Of a stretch of 8,171 nt of DNA, positions 1 to 5,437 are shown piece by piece. Each line of letters opens with the position of its first letter. The first letter of the stretch is position 1. This stretch comes from Oscillospiraceae bacterium (GTDB taxonomy: Bacteria > Bacillota > Clostridia > Oscillospirales > Oscillospiraceae). Position numbers and translations under genes: made by a program. The stretch lies in contig JAIEIQ010000349.1 of assembly GCA_029065305.1 (NCBI GenBank), positions 1 to 8,171 on the forward strand, written 5' to 3'. The notes below the pieces were generated by a model that worked only from the letters and a program-made list of their open reading frames with translations, was not told the origin of the DNA and searched no databases.

Positions 1-525
1 CTCCTGGCCAGCAAGCTGCTGGGCCGCCTGCTGCTGGGCAAGGGCTTCGATGTGAAGGTCAGCGAGGTCCACGGCATGAGCCAGCGGGGCGGCAGCGTCG
101 TCACCTACGTCCGCTGGGGGGAGAAGGTCTACGCCCCCATTGTGGACAAGGGGCAGGCGGATGTGATATTGTCCTTCGAGCTGCTGGAGGCCGCGCGGTG
201 GACGGAGTACCTCAAGCCCGGCGGGCGGATGATCGCCAACACCCAGCAGATCAACCCCATGCCGGTGATCACCGGCGCGGCGGCGTATCCGGAGAAGCTT
301 GCTGAGAAAATCAAGGCTCTGGGGATTGACCTGGACGCCATCGACGCGCTGAAGCTGGCCGAGGAGGCCGGGAGCAGCAAGGCGGTGAACATCGTGCTCC
401 TGGGAAGGCTCTCCAAGTGGTTCGACTTCACCGAGGCGGAGTGGATGGACGCCCTGGAGAAGAGCGTGCCGCCTAAGTTCCTGGAGCTGAACAAGAGGGC
501 GTTTGCTCTGGGACGGGACTGCTGA
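1..525 (+). CDS. iorB: Indolepyruvate:ferredoxin oxidoreductase beta subunit, 5'-truncated by the window edge
   Basis: The reading frame is open from base 1 and ends in TGA at 523-525, giving 174 visible residues. The family is about 190 residues long, so roughly the first 15-20 (the GGQG-containing start) lie outside the window. The visible start LLASKLLGR followed by EVHGMSQRGGSV is the characteristic beginning of the gamma/beta domain of 2-oxoacid:ferredoxin oxidoreductases, here of the IorB type. With IorA (not in the window, probably just upstream) this cytoplasmic enzyme oxidatively decarboxylates arylpyruvates to aryl-acetyl-CoA and reduces ferredoxin. An internal GTG at 52 could be mistaken for a start, but conserved sequence continues upstream of it. 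The gene ends 9 bases before a strong hairpin, so it is the last gene of its transcript. The paaK operon downstream encodes enzymes acting on the same metabolites. The family call is firm; the exact aryl substrate is inferred. Confidence 0.9.
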   Translation, partial: LLASKLLGRLLLGKGFDVKVSEVHGMSQRGGSVVTYVRWGEKVYAPIVDKGQADVILSFELLEAARWTEYLKPGGRMIANTQQINPMPVITGAAAYPEKLAEKIKALGIDLDAIDALKLAEEAGSSKAVNIVLLGRLSKWFDFTEAEWMDALEKSVPPKFLELNKRAFALGRDC

Positions 526-530
526 GAGGC

Positions 531-577
531 AAAAAAACTCCGGCGGAGGGACCGCCCTCCGCCGGAGTTTCCGTTTT
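531..577. terminator. Bidirectional intrinsic terminator between iorB and the convergent membrane-protein gene
   Basis: A perfect 16-bp stem pairs AAACTCCGGCGGAGGG (535-550) with 555-570 around an ACCG loop. On the minus strand it is followed by a run of seven T (537-531). On the plus strand it is followed by TTTCCGTTTT. It lies between the stop codons of two convergent genes and can serve both; the minus-strand T run is the better one. Confidence 0.88.
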
Positions 578-962
578 ATTCTTCTTCCAAATCCCGCTCC
601 CGCCACTCGGTCAGAAAATGATAGGCGGAGCAGAGTGCCAGAATCCCCGCTGTCCAAAGAGGGAACATCTCCCGCAGCACAGCGGCGGAAACCAGACAGC
701 CGGCAATTCCGCCGGCGGCGTTCCAGCCGATTCCACGGATAAAGGAGTGCTTCCGATCTTTTTTAGTGACGTAGACACACAGACAGACGAAACCCAGGGT
801 AAGAAGCAGCACCATCTGGGCCGGGTTCCTCCACCCCTCCGGAAGCTCCGGGATGGGGACCACCTCAAAAAACACCAGTATTATCAGAAACCAGAACGGC
901 AGGCCCAGCACATACCTCAGCCGTGGATCAAAGGACCGTTTCAGCCAGGACAGATCGCTCAT
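576..962 (-). CDS. Small integral membrane protein, family not recognised
   Basis: This gene encodes 128 residues with no family I recognise. Four hydrophobic stretches lie at about residues 18-36, 48-66, 78-97 and 100-117. A charged KKDRKH segment lies between the second and third, and the C-terminus is acidic (RERDLEEE). It is therefore probably a four-helix membrane protein without a cleavable signal peptide. The start at 962 is supported by a purine-rich GGAGGAAAGGGGG stretch just upstream and by a consensus promoter further up. The stop is immediately followed by a strong terminator. A 155-codon plus-strand frame (618-1085) overlaps it, but its product is basic and low in hydrophobic residues and runs through the paaK promoter, so I prefer the minus strand. 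Function is unknown. It diverges from the paaK operon and shares its control region, which could mean co-regulation. Confidence 0.72.
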   Translation of the reverse strand: MSDLSWLKRSFDPRLRYVLGLPFWFLIILVFFEVVPIPELPEGWRNPAQMVLLLTLGFVCLCVYVTKKDRKHSFIRGIGWNAAGGIAGCLVSAAVLREMFPLWTAGILALCSAYHFLTEWRERDLEEE

Positions 963-1008
963 GCAAAAAATCCCCCTTTCCTCCGCAGTTCCATATTCCT
1001 ACAAGGTA

Positions 1009-1037
1009 ATTATACAATATGCGCTGTTCCCTGTCAA
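1009..1037 (-). promoter_or_regulatory. Consensus sigma-A promoter for the membrane-protein gene
   Basis: On the minus strand TTGACA (1037-1032) and TATAAT (1014-1009) are separated by exactly 17 bases, so both boxes match the consensus fully. Transcription would start near 1002, leaving a leader of about 40 bases before the start codon at 962. Confidence 0.8.
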
Positions 1038-1067
1038 CGGCGGTGTTTCCGTAAATCCACCGTTGAC
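1033..1067. promoter_or_regulatory. Palindrome containing both -35 boxes of the divergent promoters (candidate operator)
   Basis: GTCAACGGCGG (1033-1043) and CCACCGTTGAC (1057-1067) form an inverted repeat with 10 of 11 positions matching and a 13-base spacer. Each arm contains most of the -35 box of one of the two divergent promoters. The identity extends six bases beyond the shared TTGAC, which two -35 boxes alone would not require. A dimeric regulator bound here could control both directions; no regulator gene is adjacent. This role is inferred from the symmetry and position. Confidence 0.5.
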
Positions 1068-1091
1068 TTTACCCGCCTAAAGTGATAAAAT
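1063..1091 (+). promoter_or_regulatory. Sigma-A promoter with extended -10 for the paaK operon
   Basis: TTGACT (1063-1068) and TAAAAT (1086-1091) are 17 bases apart, and a TG at 1083-1084 gives an extended -10. Transcription would start near 1098, about 50 bases before the paaK start. This rules out the GTG at 1082 as the paaK start, because it would lie inside the promoter. Confidence 0.8.
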
Positions 1092-1147
1092 ATACAGAAA
1101 AATTCATGGCCGAGGGCCTTAACCTATACAACACAAGGAGAACCCCA

Positions 1148-2446
1148 ATGGAGCGTTACTACCAACCTGAAATCGAAACCGCCTCCCGGGAGCAGATCCT
1201 GGCCTGGCAGAATGAGCGCCTGGTCAGGCAGGTCCAGCACGTCTGGGACAACGTGCCCTACTACCGCAGGAAGATGGAGGAGAAGGGCCTCACCCCCGGC
1301 GATATCCAGAGCGTGGAGGACCTCCGCAAGCTGCCCTTCCTCACCAAGGACGATCTCCGGGACGCCTACCCCTACGGCCTGCTGGCCAAGCCCCTGGACG
1401 AGTGCGTGCGCATCCAGTCCACCTCCGGCACCACCGGACGGCGGGTGGTGGCCTTCTACACCCAGCACGACCTGGATTTGTGGGAGGACTGCTGCGCCCG
1501 GGCCATCGTGGCCGCAGGAGGGAGCAAGGGGGACGTGTGCCACGTCAGCTACGGCTACGGCCTCTTCACCGGGGGCCCCGGCCTCAACGGCGGCAGCCAC
1601 AGGGTGGGGTGCCTGACCCTGCCCATGTCCTCCGGCAACACGGACCGGCAGCTCCAGTTCATGGTGGACCTGGGCTCCACCATCCTCTGCTGCACCCCCT
1701 CCTACGCCGCCTATCTGGCGGAGAGCATCCATGAGCGGGGCATCCGGGACCAGATCAAGCTCAAGGCCGGCATCTTCGGGGCAGAGGCCTGGAGCGAGGA
1801 GATGCGCCGGGATATCGAGGAGAAGCTGGGCATCAAGGCCTACGATATCTACGGCCTGACGGAGACAAGCGGCCCGGGCGTGGCCTTCGAGTGCTCGGAG
1901 CAGACCGGGATGCACATCAACGAGGACCACTTCATTGCCGAGATCATCGACCCCGACACCGGGGAGGTCCTGCCCGAGGGGACCAAGGGGGAGCTGGTGT
2001 TCACCTCCATCACCAAGGAGGCGTTCCCCCTGCTGCGCTACCGGACGCGGGATATCTGCGTGCTCACCCGGAAGAAGTGCTCCTGCGGCCGCACCCATGT
2101 GAAGATGTGCAAGCCCATGGGCCGCAGCGACGATATGCTCATTGTCAAGGGCGTCAACGTGTTCCCGTCCCAGATTGAGACGGTCCTGCTGGAGCAGGGT
2201 TATCCCGCCAACTATCAGATCATCGTGGACCGGATCAACAACTCCGACACCCTGGAGGTCATGGTGGAGATGACGCCGGAGATCTTCTCCGACAGCCTGG
2301 GCCGGATCACCGATATGGAGAAGAATCTGGTGTCCGCGCTGAAGGCCATGCTGGGCATCTACGCCAGGGTCCGGCTGGTGGCCCCCAAGTCCATCGCCCG
2401 CAGCGAGGGCAAGGCGGTGCGGGTCATCGACAAGCGGAAGATTTGA
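1148..2446 (+). CDS. paaK: Phenylacetate-CoA ligase (AMP-forming, PaaK family)
   Basis: PaaK-type ligases activate phenylacetate (and often indoleacetate or hydroxyphenylacetate) with ATP and CoA to the aryl-acetyl-CoA, through an acyl-AMP, in the cytoplasm. The ATG at 1148 gives 432 residues, the usual length, and has AAGGAG at 1135-1140 seven bases upstream. Adenylate-forming motifs appear in order: the phosphate loop STSGTTGR (91-98), YGLTE (235-239), YRTRD (298-302, Asp302 expected to bind the ribose), the hinge GRSDDMLIVKG (325-335), and near the C-terminus SEGKAVR, with Lys422 the likely catalytic lysine. Cys249, His256, Cys311 and Cys313 could form a small metal site, as described for some relatives; this is inferred. 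It is first in an operon with the ACT-domain and aminotransferase genes. Next to iorB it may work in either direction: salvaging arylacetate, or releasing it from arylacetyl-CoA. Substrate range cannot be read from sequence. Confidence 0.93.
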   Translation: MERYYQPEIETASREQILAWQNERLVRQVQHVWDNVPYYRRKMEEKGLTPGDIQSVEDLRKLPFLTKDDLRDAYPYGLLAKPLDECVRIQSTSGTTGRRVVAFYTQHDLDLWEDCCARAIVAAGGSKGDVCHVSYGYGLFTGGPGLNGGSHRVGCLTLPMSSGNTDRQLQFMVDLGSTILCCTPSYAAYLAESIHERGIRDQIKLKAGIFGAEAWSEEMRRDIEEKLGIKAYDIYGLTETSGPGVAFECSEQTGMHINEDHFIAEIIDPDTGEVLPEGTKGELVFTSITKEAFPLLRYRTRDICVLTRKKCSCGRTHVKMCKPMGRSDDMLIVKGVNVFPSQIETVLLEQGYPANYQIIVDRINNSDTLEVMVEMTPEIFSDSLGRITDMEKNLVSALKAMLGIYARVRLVAPKSIARSEGKAVRVIDKRKI

Positions 2447-2472
2447 GGAAGGAAAAGAGAGGAGAAGAGGAT

Positions 2473-2868
2473 ATGATCATTCAACAGCTCTCCGTGTTCC
2501 TGGAGAACCGTCCGGGCCAGCTGAGCGGCGTGACAGAGCTGCTGGCCCAGCACCATATCGATATGCAGGCCCTGAACATCGCGGAGACGGCGGACTACGG
2601 GGTCCTGCGCCTGATTGTGGACACCCCCATGAAGGCGGCGAGGCTCCTGCGGGAGCAGGGCTTCCTGGTCCGGGAGACCCCAGTGGTCCAGTCCCCCGTC
2701 CCCGACAGGCCCGGCGGGCTGAACGCCGTCCTGGGAGCTATCGCCGGGGCGGACATCGACATCGAGTATATGTACTCCGTTCTGGGCCAGCGCAACGGCC
2801 TGGCCTATATGGTCTTCCGGGTGGACGACCCGGAAAAGCTGGACAGTGTGCTGACCAATCTGGCCTGA
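2473..2868 (+). CDS. Tandem ACT-domain protein, probable amino-acid-binding regulator
   Basis: The product has 131 residues and consists of two ACT domains, about 3-70 and 71-131. Each has the typical turn near its first strand (ENRPGQL at 11-17, PDRPGGL at 77-83). There is no catalytic or DNA-binding domain. ACT domains bind small ligands, usually amino acids, at domain interfaces. Small tandem-ACT proteins of this type commonly sit beside paaK and ior genes in anaerobes. The ATG at 2473 is preferred over an in-frame start at 2443: a GGAG at 2461-2464 lies 8 bases upstream of 2473, the ACT fold begins at once, and the longer start would overlap paaK. It lies 26 bases after paaK and 49 before the aminotransferase, so co-transcription is likely. 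Its partner and ligand are unknown; allosteric control of PaaK or sensing of aromatic amino acids is my inference. Confidence 0.88.
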   Translation: MIIQQLSVFLENRPGQLSGVTELLAQHHIDMQALNIAETADYGVLRLIVDTPMKAARLLREQGFLVRETPVVQSPVPDRPGGLNAVLGAIAGADIDIEYMYSVLGQRNGLAYMVFRVDDPEKLDSVLTNLA

Positions 2869-2917
2869 TCCGCCCCGGAACCCCATCACAAGAATTCAAA
2901 AAAGGACTGATATTGCC

Positions 2918-4084
2918 ATGCAGGAAATGAGCAGAAAGAACCGGCTCTTCACCGACTCCGTCATCCGCCGGATGACCCGCATCGCCCTAGACTGCGGGGC
3001 CATCAATCTGGCCCAGGGCTTCCCCGATTTTGACCCGCCCCAGGCCATGCTGGACCGGCTCAAGGAGGTCAGCCAGGAGGGCCCCCACCAGTACCCCATC
3101 ACCATGGGCGCGCCCAACTTCCGGGCGGCGCTGGCGAAGAAGTGCGGCCGGTTTATGGGCCTGGACCTGGATCCCAACACGAATATTGTCGTGACCATCG
3201 GCTCCACGGAGGCCATGGTGGACACCATCTTCGCCCTGACCAACCCCGGGGACAAGATCATCATGTTTTCCCCCTACTTTGAGAACTACCACGCCCAGAC
3301 CATTATGGCCGACTGCGAGCCCATCTTCGTGCCCCTGGTCCCCCCCACCTTCCATTTTGACCCGGAGGTGCTGGAGGATGCCTTCCGCCAGGGGGCCAAG
3401 GCCATTCTCATCTGCAACCCCTCCAACCCCAGCGGCAAGGTGTTCACCTACGACGAGCTCAAGCTCATCGCGGATCTGTGCATCAAGTACGACGTGTACG
3501 CCATTATGGACGAGGTCTATGAGCACATCATCTACGAGGGGCACAAGCACACCTATATGAGCACCCTCCCCGGCATGTGGGAGCGGACCGTGAGCTGCTC
3601 CAGCCTGTCCAAGACCTACTCCATCACCGGCTGGCGGCTGGGCTACGCCATCGCCTGTCCGGAGATCATGGACCGGATCAAGCAGTACCACGACTTCAAC
3701 GCTGTGGGCTCCCCCTCGCCCCTGATGGAGGCGGCGGTGGTGGGTCTGGAGATGCCGGACAGCTATTACGAGGAGTTCGGGGCCCATTACGCCCACATGA
3801 AAAAGCTCTTCACCGACGGCCTCAAAAATATCGGCATTCCCTTCACCGACCCCCAGGGCGCCTATTTTGTCCTGGCCAACATCGGCCCTTATCTGAAGCC
3901 CGGCCAGACAGACGTGGACTTCTGCGAGCAGATGGCCCACAAGGTGGGCGTGGCCTGCGTGCCGGGGACGTCCTTCTTCCGGGAGGATGTCCGGGATATC
4001 GTCCGGGTCCACTTCGCCAAGAAGGACGAGACCCTCCTGGAGGCCCTCAACCGGCTCAGCGATATCAAGTCGAAAATGGCATAA
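2918..4084 (+). CDS. PLP-dependent class I aminotransferase, probably for aromatic amino acids
   Basis: The 388-residue product is a full-length fold-type I aminotransferase. Visible landmarks are NPSNPSG (167-173, with Asn170), DEVYEH (198-203, Asp198 for the PLP ring nitrogen and Tyr201), and SSLSKTYSITGWRLGY (228-243), with Lys232 as the PLP-binding lysine. Arg363 in IVRVHF is the likely arginine for the substrate carboxylate. The cytoplasmic enzyme exchanges an amino group between an amino acid and a 2-oxoacid. Its neighbours paaK and iorB suggest phenylalanine, tyrosine or tryptophan as donor, giving the arylpyruvate that IorAB consumes; sequence alone does not fix this, and an aspartate-, methionine- or kynurenine-type activity is possible. 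The ATG at 2918 has AAAGGA (2901-2906) 11 bases upstream. A second ATG at 2927 is a less likely start. It is the last gene of the operon. Confidence 0.9.
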   Translation: MQEMSRKNRLFTDSVIRRMTRIALDCGAINLAQGFPDFDPPQAMLDRLKEVSQEGPHQYPITMGAPNFRAALAKKCGRFMGLDLDPNTNIVVTIGSTEAMVDTIFALTNPGDKIIMFSPYFENYHAQTIMADCEPIFVPLVPPTFHFDPEVLEDAFRQGAKAILICNPSNPSGKVFTYDELKLIADLCIKYDVYAIMDEVYEHIIYEGHKHTYMSTLPGMWERTVSCSSLSKTYSITGWRLGYAIACPEIMDRIKQYHDFNAVGSPSPLMEAAVVGLEMPDSYYEEFGAHYAHMKKLFTDGLKNIGIPFTDPQGAYFVLANIGPYLKPGQTDVDFCEQMAHKVGVACVPGTSFFREDVRDIVRVHFAKKDETLLEALNRLSDIKSKMA

Positions 4085-4128
4085 GGAGAGGCGGCCCCCT
4101 TTCAGGCCGGCTTCCGCAGGGAAGTTAG

Positions 4129-4176
4129 CGCCCGCTGAGAAGAGTTTACTTTTCAGCGGGCGTCACTTTATTTTTT
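4129..4176 (+). terminator. Intrinsic terminator of the paaK-ACT-aminotransferase operon
   Basis: A 14-bp stem with one G-T pair is formed by CGCCCGCTGAGAAG (4129-4142) and 4149-4162, with an AGTTTA loop. It is followed by a T-rich stretch ending in six T (4171-4176). That T run also encodes the C-terminal lysines of the convergent gene, so the terminator abuts and slightly overlaps it. On the minus strand no good T run follows, so termination there would be weaker. Confidence 0.82.
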
Positions 4177-4734
4177 CAGCTTCAGACCAGTTTTGAATGC
4201 TTCCCCAACACGTTCGGTTACCTTGTAATATCCATGGGTGTACGGATCAAAGGCGATGGCGTTTACCAGCGACATATCGACCCTGCCGTCTACCATAACA
4301 CGTTCGTCTGCGGTGATATTGACAACCTTTCCAATCACTCCACAGCCGTACTCATTATCCTGATATTCAACAAACTCACATTCGAGGCACAGTGGAAACT
4401 CGTTTATGACAGGAGCATCCACCGTTTCAGCTTTGCTGGCAGTAAGCCCGCTGCGCGCAAATTTGTCAGAAGCTCTATTTCCGGATTCAACACCGAAATA
4501 GTCCGCCTCTGCAACATGAGGGGCATCGGCTATGCTGACAGTGAAGGCGCCTCGTGCCTTGATATTTTTCACAGTTTTATGGGTCTCGGTCAAATTGAGA
4601 GCCACGGTTCCCCGCTCCTGCATGGTGCCCCAAGCAGCGTTCATCACATTGACACTGCCATCTTCGTTATAGGTGGCAACCATCAGGACGGGCATCGGGA
4701 AAATGCCCTCGGTGATATTCAGCTTTGTTCTCAT
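4168..4734 (-). CDS. Flavin reductase-like (FMN-binding split barrel) protein
   Basis: The 188-residue product matches the flavin reductase-like/flavoredoxin group: PMPVLMVAT (13-21), NVMNAAWG (29-36) and THKTVKNI (51-58) are the typical FMN-contacting regions of the split barrel. Members bind FMN and transfer electrons from NAD(P)H or a partner protein to flavins or other acceptors in the cytoplasm; the partner here is unknown. Cys116, Cys119 and Cys131 are present, but I cannot assign them a role. The start at 4734 is preceded by GAGG (4746-4743 on the minus strand) at 8 bases. It diverges from an HxlR regulator across 129 bases with operator-like repeats, so control by that regulator is likely. 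Base composition is clearly more A+T-rich than in the surrounding operons, suggesting a different origin. A 207-codon plus-strand frame over the same DNA is rejected. Confidence 0.88.
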   Translation of the reverse strand: MRTKLNITEGIFPMPVLMVATYNEDGSVNVMNAAWGTMQERGTVALNLTETHKTVKNIKARGAFTVSIADAPHVAEADYFGVESGNRASDKFARSGLTASKAETVDAPVINEFPLCLECEFVEYQDNEYGCGVIGKVVNITADERVMVDGRVDMSLVNAIAFDPYTHGYYKVTERVGEAFKTGLKLKK

Positions 4735-4764
4735 CGTAACTACCTCACTTTTTACACAATAGGA

Positions 4765-4793
4765 TTGACAGGATCAACTATCCTGTGTATCAT
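4765..4793 (+). promoter_or_regulatory. Promoter of the HxlR-family regulator gene
   Basis: TTGACA (4765-4770) and TATCAT (4788-4793) are 17 bases apart. Transcription would start near 4800, giving a leader of about 64 bases that contains further repeats. The spacer and the end of the -35 box are covered by the palindrome at 4768-4786. Confidence 0.7.
4768..4786. promoter_or_regulatory. Inverted repeat ACAGGAT-N5-ATCCTGT, candidate HxlR operator
   Basis: The two 7-base arms are perfectly complementary around CAACT. The site lies over the -35/spacer of the regulator's promoter and over the first transcribed bases of the flavin reductase gene, so one bound dimer could repress both. HxlR-family proteins bind such short dyads in divergent intergenic regions. 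That the neighbouring HxlR protein binds here is inferred. Confidence 0.6.
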
Positions 4794-4819
4794 TATAGCG
4801 TCAGCCGCAAATAATTCAA
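4792..4819 (-). promoter_or_regulatory. Promoter of the flavin reductase-like gene
   Basis: On the minus strand TTGAAT (4819-4814) and TATAAT (4797-4792) are 16 bases apart. Transcription would start near 4785. Its -10 box overlaps the regulator promoter's -10 box by two base pairs on the other strand. Confidence 0.65.
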
Positions 4820-4859
4820 GTACTGTCATTTTAGACAGGTACTATCTGAAAGGATAGTT
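4819..4859. promoter_or_regulatory. Second repeat cluster in the regulator leader, candidate secondary operators
   Basis: TGTC-ATTTTA-GACA (4824-4837) is flanked by AGTAC and GTACT, which pair if one base is looped out. Directly after it ACTATC (4841-4846) and GATAGT (4853-4858) form a perfect dyad with a 6-base spacer. GACAGG followed shortly by ACTATC occurs both here (4834-4846) and in the first operator (4767-4782). GGATAGTT (4852-4859) is the exact complement of AACTATCC at 4776-4783. The last dyad covers the AGGA ribosome binding site of the regulator gene, which would suit autoregulation. Confidence 0.5.
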
Positions 4860-4863
4860 AACC

Positions 4864-5199
4864 ATGATAACGCGCTTCATCGAGAATGCGAATTTTGAGG
4901 ATACCGGATTCAGCTATACAATGTCCCTCATATCCGGCAAGCACAAGATGGTTATTCTCTACTGCCTTATGGAGTATAAGGCAGTGCGATTCAACGAGTT
5001 GAAACGGTATTTGAAAAATATATCTGACAAAACGCTCAGCACAAATTTAAAAGAGCTGGAGTCAGATCGATTGATCATAAGAACGGAGTATCCGCAAATC
5101 CCGCCAAAGGTGGAATACAGTCTCAGTGATCGGGGAAAATCCCTGATGGATGTTTTAGATCAATTGTGCGTCTGGGGCGAAAAAAACAAATTGGTCTGA
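4864..5199 (+). CDS. HxlR-family winged-helix transcriptional regulator
   Basis: The 111-residue product is the usual length for the family and shows its core: SGKHKMVILYCL (24-35), VRFNELKRYLKNISDKTLSTNLKELE (41-66, the helix-turn-helix), PPKVEYSLSDRGKSL (80-94, wing) and a C-terminal helix ending in CVWGEK. HxlR proteins are dimeric DNA-binding regulators, many responding to reactive electrophiles or oxidants. The N-terminal cysteine used for sensing by YodB- or HypR-like members is absent; only Cys34 and Cys102 are present. The ATG at 4864 follows AGGA (4851-4854) by 9 bases. It diverges from the flavin reductase-like gene, which is its most probable target, together with itself. Its codons are more A+T-rich than those of the flanking operons. 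The family call is firm; the inducer is unknown. Confidence 0.92.
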   Translation: MITRFIENANFEDTGFSYTMSLISGKHKMVILYCLMEYKAVRFNELKRYLKNISDKTLSTNLKELESDRLIIRTEYPQIPPKVEYSLSDRGKSLMDVLDQLCVWGEKNKLV

Positions 5200-5224
5200 T
5201 GACCTGATGACGGACATTGTTACA

Positions 5225-5262
5225 TTGACTTCCACCGACACTTTTCCTGGAAGTGTCATAGT
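5225..5262. repeat. Unexplained nested inverted repeats downstream of the HxlR gene
   Basis: GACACTT (5237-5243) pairs perfectly with AAGTGTC (5251-5257). The overlapping arms ACTTCC (5228-5233) and GGAAGT (5248-5253) form an alternative hairpin. A TTGACT stands at 5225-5230. The layout recalls MerR-type promoters, in which a dyad follows a -35 box, but I find no -10 box at the expected distance and no gene follows. It could be a leftover regulatory site or a weak hairpin. Confidence 0.35.
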
Positions 5263-5278
5263 AGGTTATACAGCACGG

Positions 5279-5323
5279 AAAGGGACGGACAAACCCTGCG
5301 GTTTGTCTGTCCTTTAACTTTTT
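5279..5323 (+). terminator. Intrinsic terminator downstream of the HxlR gene
   Basis: AAAGGGACGGACAAACC (5279-5295) pairs with GGTTTGTCTGTCCTTT (5300-5315) around CTGC, with one bulged base and one G-T pair. TAACTTTTT follows. It lies 80 bases after the regulator's stop and separates it from the serine hydrolase gene. Confidence 0.78.
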
Positions 5324-5381
5324 ATGAATTCTTATCCCCTCCGGGGCCGCCTTTTTCTGCCCATCCGCCCCCAAATGTCCC

Positions 5382-5410
5382 TTGCATCCCAGTCCCCCGG
5401 GTGGTAAAAT
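5382..5410 (+). promoter_or_regulatory. Extended -10 promoter of the serine hydrolase gene
   Basis: TTGCAT (5382-5387) and TAAAAT (5405-5410) are 17 bases apart, with TG at 5402-5403 directly before the -10 box. Transcription would start near 5417, only about 20 bases before the ATG. The ribosome binding site AAGGGGG (5424-5430) fits within that leader. Confidence 0.72.
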
Positions 5411-5437
5411 GGGGAAAACCTGCAAGGGGGACACGCT

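Noticed and set aside
618..1085. A 155-codon plus-strand frame opposite the small membrane protein
   Set aside because: The product is basic and without hydrophobic pattern, runs across both divergent promoters, and has no plausible promoter of its own.
1082..1147. An upstream in-frame GTG that would lengthen PaaK by 22 residues
   Set aside because: It overlaps the -10 box and precedes the transcription start; the ATG at 1148 has an AAGGAG at ideal spacing and gives the standard family length.
1124..2098. A 324-codon minus-strand frame opposite paaK
   Set aside because: Repetitive Gly/Ala/Val/Leu-rich translation with no recognisable motif; paaK on the plus strand is unmistakable.
2987..4012. 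A 341-codon minus-strand frame opposite the aminotransferase
   Set aside because: His/Gly/Val/Leu-rich antisense artefact; the plus strand has a complete PLP-enzyme signature.
4234..4857. A 207-codon plus-strand frame opposite the flavin reductase gene
   Set aside because: No family resemblance, and it would end inside the operator region; the minus strand has FMN-binding split-barrel motifs and a proper ribosome binding site.
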